A stretch of 64,000 bases of DNA, taken from the NCBI GenBank assembly GCA_030544235.1, contig CM060462.1:34986526-35050525 (forward strand), read 5' to 3'. The first letter of the stretch is position 1. Every line of letters begins with the position of its first letter. The notes below the pieces were generated by a model. The model was given only the letters and a program-made list of their open reading frames with translations, was not told the origin of the DNA and made no database searches. Position numbers and translations under genes: made by a program. Positions 1 to 35,900 of the stretch are shown here, in pieces. This DNA comes from Lepturacanthus savala. Its lineage: Eukaryota > Chordata > Actinopteri > Scombriformes > Trichiuridae.

Positions 1-5
1 TGTGT

Positions 6-46
<41 letters not shown>

Positions 47-60
47 TGTATGTGTGTGTA
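1..60. repeat. (TG)n/TGTA microsatellite at window edge
   Basis: Alternating TG with occasional TGTA interruptions runs from the left edge of the window. It probably continues outside. No gene is seen in the 200 bases that follow. Confidence 0.9.
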
Positions 61-262
61 CTGTATCAGTGTGTGTGAATTGTTTTAATTCATAGTGAAT
101 CTAAAATAAATTACTCTCACTCTCAAAGCACCTGGCAGCTGATTCCAGTAAATTGAGGAGTGTGTGTTGGGAAAAATAAAACACAAGTGCTAGGCAGGTT
201 CATCAATATCTAATCAATATCTAATCAAAATCTGCAGCAGAACACATCTCCTCAGCAGCTAG

Positions 263-1636
263 TTGTGTACTCGTGTGTGTATTTTCGAAGCGTGTGTGTG
301 TATTATAGCAGTGTGTATGTACTGTAGCAGTGTGTGTGTGTATTGTAGCAGTGTGTGTGTATACTGTAGCAGTGTGTGTGTGTATTGTAGCAGTGTGTGT
401 ACTGTAGTAGTGTGTGTGTGTCTTGTAGCAGTGTGTATGTACTGTAGTAGTGTGTGTGTCTTGTAGCAGTGTGTGTGTATTGTAGTAGTGTGTGTGTATT
501 GCAGCAGTGTGTGTACAGTAGTAGTGTGTGTACTGTAGTAGTGTGTGTGTATTGTAGCAGTGTGTGTGTGTCTTGTAGCAGTGTGTATGTACTGTAGTAG
601 TGTGTGTGTACTGTAGCAGTGTGTGTGTATTGTAGCAGTGTGTATTGTAGCAGTGTGTGTGTGTGTATTGCAGCAGTGTGTGTACTGTAGTAGTGTGTGT
701 GTCTTGTAGCAGTGTGTATGTACTGTAGTAGTGTGTGTCTTGTAGCAGTGTGTGTGTATTGTAGTAGTGTGTGTGTATTGCAGCAGTGTGTGTACTGTAG
801 TAGTGTGTGTACTGTAGTAGTGTGTGTGTATTGTAGCAGTGTGTGTGTACTGTTGTAGTGTGTGTGTACTGTAGTAGTGTGTGTGTACCGTAGTACTGTG
901 TATATTGTAGCAGTGTGTGTGTGTGTACTGTAGTAGTGTGTGTATTGTAGCAGTATGTGTGTACTGTAGCAGTGTGTGTGTACTGTGGTAGTGTGTGTGT
1001 ACCGTAGTACTGTGTGTATTGTAGCAGTGTGTGTATACTGTAGTAGTGTGTGTGTACTGTAGCAGTGTGTGTGTACCGTAGTACTGTGTGTATTGTAGTA
1101 GTGTGTGTGTACCATAGTACTGTGTGTATTGTAGCAGTGTGTGTGTACTGTAGTAGTGGGTGTGTGTACCGTAGTACTGTGTGTACTGTAGCAGTGTGTG
1201 TGTACTGTAGTAGTGTGTGTATTGTAGCAGTGTGTGTGTACTGTAGCAGTGTGCATTCTAGCAGTGCGCGTGTATTGTAGCAGTGTGTGTGTACTGTAGT
1301 AGTGTGTGTGTACCGTAGTACTGTGTGTATTGTAGCAGTGTGTGTGTACTGTAGTAGTGTGTGTACCGTAGTACTGTGTGTACTGTAGCAGTGTGTGTGT
1401 ACTGTAGCAGTGTGTGTGTACTGTAGTAGTGTGTGTGTACTGTAGTAGTGTGTGTATTGTAGCAGTGTGTGTGTACTGTAGTAGTGTGTGTATTGTAGCA
1501 GTGTGTGTGTACTGTAGTAGTGTGTGTGTACTGTAGTAGTGTGTGTATTGTAGCAGTGTGTGTGTACTGTAGCAGTGTGCATTCTAGCAGTGCGTGTGTA
1601 TTGTCGCAGTGCGTGTGTACTGTAGCAGTGTGTGTT
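263..1636. repeat. 1.4-kb TG-rich minisatellite
   Basis: About 1.37 kb is built from variants of a 15-21 bp unit of the form TGTGTGTGTACTGTAGYAG, with TATT/TACC substitutions and length changes in the TG part. Higher-order blocks recur, for example a unit carrying CCGTAGTACTG between about 885 and 1380. The unit happens to lack stops in some frames, so long open frames of Thr/His/Tyr/Gln (minus strand) and Cys/Val/Ser (plus strand) arise. These are low-complexity artefacts, not proteins. Confidence 0.92.
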
Positions 1637-2311
1637 TATTTTAATCCACACTGAGATTGCGGCTTGTGTAAAATCGTGTCAATTTACAAAAACAATAATC
1701 ACAGTAATTTCTGTAAAGCTTGAAGTCACTAATGACATTTAAGAGGCAATTAAGTCTAAGTATATGGTGCCTGCAGCTTCTGTCAATTTGTGAAGGAATA
1801 ATGTCTGAATAGAGACGGATGAAGCTGAGCTAAGCCTTATTATCTGTTTCAGTTTTAAATTTAAAGTTAGCTGCTACCACAAACATCTGCCATATTTGTA
1901 ACACTTAACAGCTTCAAGATGAAAGGATGCATTCAATATCACTTCTGAGAATCAGAAAAGTTATTAGGATTCACCCTCAGAAGAAGATGTAGTGATAGTA
2001 ATGGTAGTAGAAGTATTAGTGGTAATGATAGTGGATAGATATTGAGACTGGCTGACAGATCATCCTTTGGTCATACCTCAGGCAACAAAATAGTTGAACT
2101 ACACTGAAAATGTGACTGCATGTCTTTATATAATGATCAATTTCTACCTGAAAGCATCAACAGTTAAATATAATATAAAATGAAGCATTTAATGGAAAGG
2201 AAAACATGTGGAATATACTGGGATGATTCCTCTGGCTCCAAACTGGAATATTGGGCATCTGCTACATAGATCTGCGGTAACTTTCTCTTCAAAACTACTA
2301 GTGTGGACTGT

Positions 2312-2312
<1 letters not shown>
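1637..2312. other. AT-rich intergenic DNA, no gene seen
   Basis: This stretch has ordinary AT-rich sequence with stops in all frames. I recognise no exon, RNA gene or transposon end in it. Confidence 0.5.

Positions 2313-2377
<65 letters not shown>
2313..2377. repeat. (GT)n microsatellite
   Basis: Uninterrupted GT dinucleotides over about 65 bases. Confidence 0.95.
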
Positions 2378-2379
<2 letters not shown>

Positions 2380-2846
2380 TGTGAATTATACTTGTGGTTT
2401 TAAACTGTGTCGACCATGTCTGCTTATTCTGGCAGAATGCTGCCTTTGCGTCTGCAGTTTAATCTGTAAACGTAAGTTTTACACTTTGAATATATTTTTT
2501 TAATATTTGAAGGCGGGGCATAAATCTAAAACTCAAACTGCATTTGTTTAGTTTGGAACAATAATGGTTTAAAGGTATTCCAACAGCTCTCCTTGCAAGA
2601 ACCTGATGTACTTTGATATACTGTATTTCGTGTGTTTTTTCCTTTGAAGTAAGTCCATAGTTCTTCATTCATAGTCTCATGATATATTTTCTGTCTTGTT
2701 CCATTTGTTTCTGCGTGGCAGATTCATCTGTCGAGATGTCAGACAGTTTCTAAAATAACTCGATGAGAAGAAGCCTTGCAGCAAAATTTTTGACTGTTCT
2801 ACCTTAAGCTCTGATTGACAATCTGATGACTTCATGCTGTTTCCAT

Positions 2847-2848
<2 letters not shown>

Positions 2849-2936
<88 letters not shown>
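2849..2936. repeat. (CA)n microsatellite
   Basis: Uninterrupted CA dinucleotides over about 88 bases. Confidence 0.95.
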
Positions 2937-2938
<2 letters not shown>

Positions 2939-3714
2939 GTGCTAAATTTCCCAATGCCAGTGGCCATATTGTCTCCGTCCCCTGCTGGATTACTGCTTCA
3001 TTGCTTCATTAAAGGAGAACCATAGTTACCATGGAAACATCTACTTGTCTCTTGGCCAGTACGTGTCCTACAGTCAGCATCGCCACTGTTTCATATGTTT
3101 CTCTTACAGTATGTGTCCTAGGAAGTGAGTCTGTCAGTGCTTCTGATAACCAGAATAAAGTCAAAAATGAGAAGAAGAGGATGTGTATCTGTATCTGTGT
3201 CAGCGGACTGGGAGGATCTCTGGATCAAAGGCAAACTCTCACTTCACGGCTGTTTCATGTGGCTGCCTTTCAAAGTCACTTCATTAGTTTCTCATCAGAA
3301 CATCAGAGGGGAGCAGGGGTCATTATTACAGGAAACTCTACTTCTGCTGCTGCTTCTTTCAGTTTGAGGCTGCACAGTTGGTTTAGCAGCTAGTCTGTAC
3401 ATCAGTGCACTTTTTTTTCTTTTCTTTTTCCATCCATCCATTTGTCCGTTAGCTCCAGGTCTGAGGCCAGACTGGGTAAGTAATGGAATTAAAACACCAG
3501 CCAGACAGCCAGTTTGCTGATTATTTGGTGGCAAAATGCAACTAATTAAATAATTTGTCTCAAGTACTGTACTTAGCTGTACTACTAAATGTTTCCATTT
3601 TACTAATTAAATGACTCATTTGATTATCACCCAGCATGTGCAGTTCCCCTCAACTTAGATTTGAGTGCAGGACTTTCACTTTTCTCACATGCAAACCACT
3701 CAGTGCTCCTGAAT

Positions 3715-3892
3715 ATATGAGGATGTTTCTCTACTGGGGTGTCAGGCCTTTTTATCACATACCAGAGATCATGGATCAGTTTGCCTATATCAGAATACGT
3801 GAAGAGGTCATGTTGTCTTATGCAGAAGAGGAAATACACTTGAAATGTGAGTTTCAACAAGACAATGACCCCAAACACACCAGTAAACCATA
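3715..3892 (+). pseudogene. Tc1/mariner-type transposase remnant
   Basis: A short plus-strand frame reads as the C-terminal part of a teleost Tc1-like transposase. It includes a segment resembling YWGVRPFYHIPEIMDQF, then SYAEEEIHLK, then QQDNDPKHTSK. The last is the hallmark block carrying the second catalytic Asp of the DD34E transposase core. The upstream helix-turn-helix region, the first Asp block and the downstream Glu block are absent, and a stop follows directly. It is a dead fragment left by an old insertion. Confidence 0.8.
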
Positions 3893-3899
3893 CTCTAAT

Positions 3900-4132
3900 T
3901 AATACTCAGGAGATACCATGGACATTATCTCAAAACACTCTGGGCACTCTGGAAATACTCTGTACATATTCTGGAGATACTCCTGAAATACTCTGGAAAA
4001 AGATCTAGAAATACTCAAGACACTCTCTGGGAATACACTGGAGATACTCTGGAAATTATCTGGAAGTACCCTGGAAATACACTAGAAATACTCTGGAAAT
4101 TATCTAAAGATACTCTGGAAATACTCTGCAAA
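3900..4132. repeat. degenerate ~10-bp tandem repeat (GAAATACTCTG)
   Basis: About 20 imperfect copies of a unit close to GAAATACTCTG follow each other, with variants such as GAGATACTCTG, GAAATTATCTG and GAAGTACCCTG. The array starts right after the Tc1 transposase fragment. No coding content is seen. Confidence 0.8.
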
Positions 4133-4682
4133 TTAAGTTAGAAAGTTAAGTTAAAAATAAGTGAAATGAAGCAAAAATCATGATCAGTTGGATTGTGAAG
4201 AAGGCGACAGATCAGCCAATCAGCTGTATGCTTCAATAATACTTATTTTATACCATGAAAGAAAAGATTTTCTCAATTTATCAGCTATTTGCTTCACTAA
4301 ATTTAATGCAGGCTTGTTGTAGTGTGTTTTAAGGTTTTATCAAAGAAAAAAATGTAATGAAATCCAGTAAAATAAATTCAGGATGAAAAGAAGCTGGTGA
4401 ATTTAAATGAAATCACTTTAAATTAAAATATTCAGTCAGAATGAGCGTGAATCTCCAGGTTCTGATGTTGTTGGAGCTGCAGGTTTAGATAAAAACATCT
4501 GAGTTTATTCTCTAAAAATCCATGAAGAGTCCAGATTGAAGTTTTTACAGAAATGACCGAACATCACTGTTAATTTAATGTATATAATATAACATATAAT
4601 AATATAAATTAATGGAAAAGTTTCTCCTCTAATAGCTTTTTTTAGCAGGATGATGAGTTTATAATCAAATCTAGTCTCTGTG

Positions 4683-4746
<64 letters not shown>

Positions 4747-5942
4747 TGTGTGTGTGTGTGTGTGTGTGTGTAGCAGATGTTTTTCTTTATTTAAATTAAA
4801 TCTGCAAATCTAATTTCATGTATATTCATGAATATTCAAAATCTGTTGTTTTTCACATTATCTCAGAGAATTCCTCATGTAAACTGTTGTTTTTTCACAT
4901 TATATTTACCTGGAGGCTGTAATCACAGGTTAATCTGTCATATACTGGAATGTTTTGACTGTAAATCAACTTCTTTATGTTTTATATATATATACAATAC
5001 ACAATACACAATACAATTATAGAGACCTGATTCTTAAAACTGTATTTTAAACAGTTTTTAACTTCCTCATCTTGTCAAACATTATTTGTCACTGATCCTT
5101 TTATAGAATAAAGATGGATTTTAGTTTTCTAACGTTGTTTTACATCCCTAAAAATGTATAAAAACTGCAGACTTCTCTCATCATAATTCCTGTCTGAGGA
5201 GGTTAATGAACAACCTCTAAAACCATGTGCTGAGTGTTTAAAAAAAAAATGTAAAAACTGGGTGGACTCACTATATCCATACTTCCATAATCTACACACA
5301 GCATCTCACAGCAGAAGGAAGGAGAGCACATCTTTATTGCCTGGATCAGAGGTGCTCAGCTCAGTGTGATTACTGGCATATCTTTTTTATCTTTTTTGTC
5401 ATTGTAATATTGCAGAGGAGAAATAGCACACACACACACACACGCACACACACACACACGCACACACACGTAGAAACACACGTAGAAACACACAGTGTTG
5501 TAGATCAGTGAGCCTCGGGCAGCAGACGGGCAGGCTGAGGCCATCTGCTGCCCAGTGTCCACGCTGAGCAACACCTGGGAGATGCATCGCCTGCAACTGT
5601 TCTCAGACCACCAACCGCCCGCCCACCTGCCCCACACTTCTGAATCCACACTTCCCGTTGCTCCAGCAGACCACAGACATGAACTGGAAGAGCCGTTTTA
5701 CAGCAGACATGTTGTCATAGCAGGAAACACACAGCTGTATATAATAGCACTAAAGAGAGCTCCATTCAGCCACGTTTGTAAGTTGTCTTTATTTAAACCT
5801 GTTTTTCCTGCTTTGACAAGTCAACACATCTGCTGTGAAAAGTGCCTTTAACATGGTTCTAGTTCAGCCATTCGTTGTATCCCTGTATATTTTGTGATGA
5901 TTATTCAGTTAGTGGTTCTCTTCATTTACAGCATGCCTGCTA
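4133..5942. other. intergenic DNA with microsatellites, no gene seen
   Basis: Contains (TA)n at about 4686-4742 followed directly by (GT)n at 4744-4770, and an interrupted (CA)n at 5427-5469. A segment near 5021-5105 is similar to one in a usp8 intron at about 40416-40500. No coding exon is recognised. Confidence 0.5.
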
Positions 5943-6414
5943 GGGTGATATCAGGTAAAATGGGCCATTTAAGATTTGGGGATCCCAGTCCCTCTGGAAA
6001 TTAGAGCCAATAACTGAAAACGATTTCAAATTGTTGACATAACTGTGGTTGACATGTAACAGGTGATTTGATTAGTTTGGTTGGTTGGTTTCTATGGTGG
6101 GTGAAACAATACTTCAAATCTGCATCAGAAATGTGCATAGTAAGTAGCCTGGCATGATAAATCTAATTAAACCCATTTTACCTGATGAGATGGCCCATTT
6201 TACCTGAAAGCACTCATGCAAAAATAGTGGCACATTGGATATTTCAAAATTTATAGGGCCTAAATAATTACATTTTATCACATAATTCCAACACAAAATT
6301 AGATTAGAAACAGTCATTATCAATGATAATTATACATGCTAAAGGCATATTTGATACCGTGTTATTGTCCCAAATAATTTACCAAAAAGTGGCTCAATTT
6401 ACCTGATACCACCC
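5943..6414. mobile_element. 472-bp MITE with ~28-bp terminal inverted repeats and TA target duplication
   Basis: The left end begins GGGTGATATCAGGTAAAATG. The right end, read on the minus strand, begins GGGTGGTATCAGGTAAATTG, and the match continues for about 28 bases with three or four differences. TA dinucleotides flank both ends (5941-5942 and 6415-6416), as in Tc1/mariner insertion. Inside, near 6173-6210, two further copies of a CCCATTTTACCTGA-like end motif occur. No transposase is encoded, so it is non-autonomous. Confidence 0.8.
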
Positions 6415-6416
6415 TA

Positions 6417-7600
6417 TACCATGACACACCTCAGATAAAAGGGGGAACATCTTGTTTTCTGCTGTGGATAAAATTAAAGTCACGGAAACATAGAGCTGGA
6501 GAGTGAGGAATGATTCTTCCATAACAAACTGCTTCTCCACATGTTGAAGGTGTAAAATGGTGAGTGAGGAACAAAGCTGCTCTTGTTTGATTCTGACACT
6601 AAAACCTGATTTTATTAGCTGGTAATCTGTTGCAGCTGTGCAGGAAGATATATAAATGTACAGATGACAACGCGTTGGCTGTTGGAGCAACTTAACCCAA
6701 CATTACACAGACACAGGATTTGAAGCAGGATTCATTCTTTTTTTGTGGCCACTTGGGGGCACAAAGCAATCTTTCAACATTACATTGACATTATAAAGTT
6801 TATATCTTAGCAAACATACAGCAAATAGGGCCAGCATTAGATTCAGAGCAAAATATCTGTTCTACTCCTTAGCTTTTAATAGCTTCACAATGTTCAACCA
6901 CTGTAGCCATTATTTCCTGTTGTAAGCCCGGATTCCACACAAACTTCTCTTGTTCTATTTCATTGTTTCATTTCTTTTTTGATTTCCTGTAAAGTACTGC
7001 TTGCCGTTGTTTTGGTGTTGCAACCACAGATCATTTTCTCAGCATGGGCATTCAACTTTTTTCCTTGATATTTGAATTCCTTCATGATGCTGTTGAGCAC
7101 AGCGAGGGCGAATAAAAACAATAGTCATGAAACCAAACGCATTCTGAGCTTCCAGTCAGCCAAATCCACTCTTGTTAGTACTTAGTAGAAGTTATATTTG
7201 TTGAACTGCAACAATGCAGTTTAAAACAGGACATATTCTAGAGATTGTCATTAGTGGTGCATTCACAAACACCTGGACATTATGGAAGTTACGGTGGGAA
7301 TATTCAAAGGAAAGAAAACTAATATCTAGTATGCTGGATGTGAATGAATGTTGAAGAACTGTAGTTTGTGTGATTTTCTTTTCCTATGCATCGATTGCAA
7401 CAAGTCATTTATAAATACGTCACACATGAGATCCATAGCATACAGAGCCAATAAATAATTATAGTGGATGCTAAAACAGTAACCTGACATCACATGACCT
7501 CCACAGATAGCCAGTAACAAAGGTCATGGGATGTTTACTGCAAGAGATGAATTTCAAGTTGCCCTGAATGAGTCTCTGCTAAAACACAGGCAGCACTTTT
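6417..7600. other. intergenic DNA, no gene seen
   Basis: AT-rich sequence upstream of the tnfaip8l3 first exon. I see no exon or recognisable repeat in it. Confidence 0.45.
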
Positions 7601-7602
7601 AC

Positions 7603-7905
7603 CCAGAGACAGAGAGAGGGAGGGAGGATGAGAGAGGGAGAGACGGCACTTACAGCATACAGAAAGAGGGAGAGAAAGAGTTAGAGTGGAGAGAGCGTGA
7701 AGAGGCTGAGTGTGACAGCACCAAATGAGAGAGGAAGAGGAGGAGGAGGAGGGACCGAGTGGCAGGGACAAGGGAGGGAGAAACCGAGAGGGGGTGGGAC
7801 CGAGTGGGAACGAGGGGAGGGAGCATCGGAGAAAGTAGATGAGAGGGAAAAGAGGAAAAGTGAGGGAGTCAGGAGAAGAGAGGGGGAAAAAAGGAGGACA
7901 GCTCA
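7603..7905. repeat. purine-rich (GA/GGA) tract upstream of tnfaip8l3
   Basis: About 300 bases are almost entirely purine on the plus strand, dominated by GAGAGGGAG, GAGGAGGAGG and similar runs. The tract lies roughly 180-480 bases before the tnfaip8l3 start codon, so it may fall in the promoter or 5' UTR. No core promoter element was identified. Confidence 0.7.
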
Positions 7906-8082
7906 GCAAATTAGCCCAGTAGCATTCCTCTCACAGCTGTAGGGATTCAGGCTGGGAGGGAAGTTCAGCTCACTGGGAGAAAGAGGAGGAAAAAATAGAA
8001 ATTGTGGTCTTATATTTTTGACCCTGGGTAAAGCTATCAGAAGCTCCCTGGAGAGAAAAGGGGAACAAGAAGAAAGAGGAAG

Positions 8083-32347
<24,265 letters not shown>

Positions 32348-32723
32348 CCTTTCACATCTGACCTCCTTCACCTCTAGCTCTTTCTCCGCTCGCATCTCCT
32401 CTCGCTGGTCTCTCTCCCGCCTCCACCTGTTCTCCTCCCTCCTGACCGCTCTCATTCCTCTCCTTCCTTTCGCCTCACGTCTTCTGGGGTCTTCTGCATC
32501 ATCCATGGGGCGAGTTGTAACATCCTGCTGCTGTGGTTCCAATGAGGGATTTTTTGAGACTGCCTTTGGACTCAGTGGATCATTGCTGCACGCCAGGACA
32601 GCCTGTATCATGTTGTATGCAGTATAGCATTCCAAGTTTTTCCCTTTGTGTGCAAACGTGTACTGTACCAAAAACATGCATTAGCTATATTTGGATATGG
32701 AAGATAATCAGTAGTAGTAATCA

Positions 32724-32764
<41 letters not shown>

Positions 32765-32915
32765 CATGCGTGCGTTCGGATGTGTGTGTGTTTGGAACAT
32801 GTGTTTGTACATAAGACCAACTTTGACATGGTGTGTATTATGTATCTTTGTCAACCTTCTCTATAAGGGTGTAACACTTGTCTTTTATTAAAGATTTCTT
32901 GTAAACATCATATTG
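32348..32915 (+). other. tnfaip8l3: probable 3' UTR of tnfaip8l3
   Basis: Follows the stop codon directly and contains a (GT)n array at 32727-32760. The first plausible polyadenylation signal is ATTAAA at 32887-32892. The end of the transcript is inferred from that signal only. Confidence 0.55.
32887..32892 (+). terminator. candidate poly(A) signal ATTAAA for tnfaip8l3
   Basis: ATTAAA lies 540 bases after the tnfaip8l3 stop codon and is followed by T/GT-rich sequence. It is the best candidate in the interval, but no transcript end is visible. Confidence 0.5.
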
Positions 32916-35900
32916 CAGTTCTTCTGACAACAATGTTTCCACGTGATTTTGGGAGAAATTTTAAGAAATATGGGCTCGTTCCTCCTTGTTGGCTTCACAA
33001 ATGGTTCTGAGGTTGAATCAGCTGCCAACATTACACTTACAATAATACCTTTAATTCACTAAGAGGTTGAAGTAACTCAAAATATCACTATTTGTTTACT
33101 GACGGGAAGATTCATCCACTTCCAACCATTACAGTAAATGCATAGATGGATCATATCTGGAAAATAAGCCACCAATGGTCCATTAAGCTACTAGTTTCCT
33201 GTCTATGTGACACACAGGAACGACAGGCAAAAGTTTGCCAATGCACGTTTTTTAAATGAGCAGGAAAATCGGTGATTTGTCATTTCTGCTTCATTCGATG
33301 CCCTCTGGTCTATTCTGCTCCCCAGTCCAGGAAAATATATTACTGGTGGCTTGGTGTGACTCCAGCTGACTTATTCTGGCTGCCAGTGGAGAAGAAGTTC
33401 AGTTTTATGTCTCTGTGTCCTCACAGAAACACAAAACTAACAGACCACCCACCCAAAAGTCCTCCACCACTCTAAAATATGTTTTTCTTCTTGTCCCGAC
33501 AGTTGGATATTTGAGCTTTACTGTGCGGAGTGATCTATGGGCAGAGTTTGACACTAGAAAGCAGTTTACATCCATCTACTAAAATCTGGAAAGTTTGTCT
33601 GTGCTCTTTGAAAATCTGATTTTAAGGGACAAGGCCTACAAATGTGATTTGTGATGCAACATATAGTTTTGAAGCGATTTCTGCTCCAGTATTTCATATT
33701 CTATATATATTATAGTTGTAAACCGAAAGCACCAACAGACGGCGATAAATCATGTTAGCTATGTGGTCAAAGTCAATTCAAATTAGAAACAAATATTTGT
33801 AAATTCAAACAGAGGAGGCTTTCATTTCATCTATTTTTATAGTACTCCTTGTTCTGTTTAGTTTCAGCTTCTTGATCGAGACAAGATATAGAGTCAAATA
33901 TGTAATTCATAATGTCAGTAAAATTCAACGCAAACTGTCAAGAGGAAGAGAAGACCACGAACACACACACAAAGCAAACAAACACACATACTTAACTTGG
34001 CCCAGCATAAAGAATGTTAATAAAGGGGAATATCTCACATGGCTCGAGCTCCACCAGCACCTTCAACGCTCACTTATTCACATTTTATATCTTGTTTTAT
34101 TTAAGTGAAGACAGGGATATGTGTGGTCTTTGTATTTAACAGATAGACATGAGAGTTCATGTTGCATCTCTGTTCAGATGGGAGATTTACAAAAGACAAA
34201 CAAAACATGTTGACTTTTACTCCTTTATATGACTCAAGCTTTAAATAACTGGATCCATACAATCCCATAATGATCTAAAATCAAATATATTCTCACCACT
34301 GTGTTAAACTCAACCTATTTCGAACAAGTACAGTTTTAGAAGGATATAAATGCGTATCTTCTCGCCATGGAGGAGACTTGTGGCTGAAGGATGAGGATGA
34401 GGAAGAACCCAGCAGCTGAAAGAGGGGCTGACCGCTGATCTCTGCTGAGACGTCACATGTTTGATCCCTGGTAAACGACATGTGACCTTTCACAATGTAA
34501 ACGACACTGTAATAGACCCGAGCCCCAAGGTGTTACAGTGAAAAGTATACAACAGTGAAGCTGTTAGGCTAAAGCTAAAGAAGAAATGCAATTATAAACC
34601 AGGATTGTAAGAGATGCACAGTGGCAGTTTACTAACAACTAAATTTGATTAAACCAGTTTAAACAAATAATTTAAATAAAATGTTCTGTTGTTTCTGATT
34701 CCTTCTCTATGTTTGTTCTTCCTCTATGTGAATAAGAGGAAAGCAGAGACCTCTAGTGGTGAGGTGACTCTTCACATGTTCACATATCATTGAAGTAGAT
34801 TCTCTTCAAACTGACATCAGCCAATCACTAAAAACACTGCAGGAAATGTTAAATATGGTGCATTCAATAGATTTCACAATTCCACAGCTGTTAGTTTTGC
34901 TGTTCAAACGGAACAAAGGAAGCACTTCAAACAGGATCTCTTCACTCAGCCTGATGACCACAGATACAAACTGAATACAGAATGGATCAACATGTGCACT
35001 CAAAGGCTTGTTTGTCCCAGATCACCACCAGCTGAACAAATGGCAGTGTTCTCGGCATTGTTTGAAAGGTCTGTAAATAGATGACATATCTAAAGCTTTC
35101 CTCTGAATTTCCTCTGAGATGCGTCATGAAGTCATCGCCTGCTGTCTTTGAAGTCCTATAAACAGTTTGCCCTCGGGTCTGATATAAATAGAATATTTAT
35201 GTCCTTCCGTCTCTGCCTTCCAGAGCCTGTTTAGACCTTCAGACCTTGTTTAGTTAACAACAGATGAAGACAAATAAATACAGCATCAACAGTGCACTCA
35301 AACGCACCCTGCACACACACATTATTGTACACACATAACTACTGGCAAGCACACACACTACATGCACTCACTCCAATTACATCCAAACTGCACGTCAGAG
35401 CTGTTGTTTGTCACACACCACAAACTTATCCCGACATTTTACCCAGCAGGAAATGTAGGGTGGTGGGATTTCAAGAAGTTTTAACCCCAGGGTCTGAGAT
35501 ACTTTACCACAGCTTTGATTGTGGTGATAGAATATCATTACCACCAAATCCTGTATTTAAAGCCTAAGAATGCAACTTTGAAAATCATGGTAGTGGGGGG
35601 AAATTGGACCTGACTACTCAGGGCCTGAGTAGTGAGAGGGCCCATGAAGATTGTGTTTCTTTTTCCTGATGAATGAATGAATTGGGTTCTCTAGTTAAGT
35701 GATGTCATAATTTAATATGGTGTCCAGTGTACTGATAACATCATGAGAAAATTAACGTATGACACACTACTACTTTGGAAATTCTGGGGGGCCCCTCTTG
35801 GAGGCACAAAATGGTTTAGTCCAGCAACAAGTGTAACATCAATGAGCCCAAATTGAATTCAGGTGGTGAATGAAAAGAACCAGTCATAAATATAACCTGA

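Noticed and set aside
263..1636. possible CRISPR-like array
   Set aside because: The units are contiguous variants of one another with no unique spacers, and the genome is eukaryotic.
221..1651. 476-codon minus-strand open frame
   Set aside because: It is the translation of a TG-rich minisatellite lacking stops by composition, with no domain or splice context.
3031..3393. 120-codon plus-strand frame
   Set aside because: No motif, codon pattern or splice context supports it.
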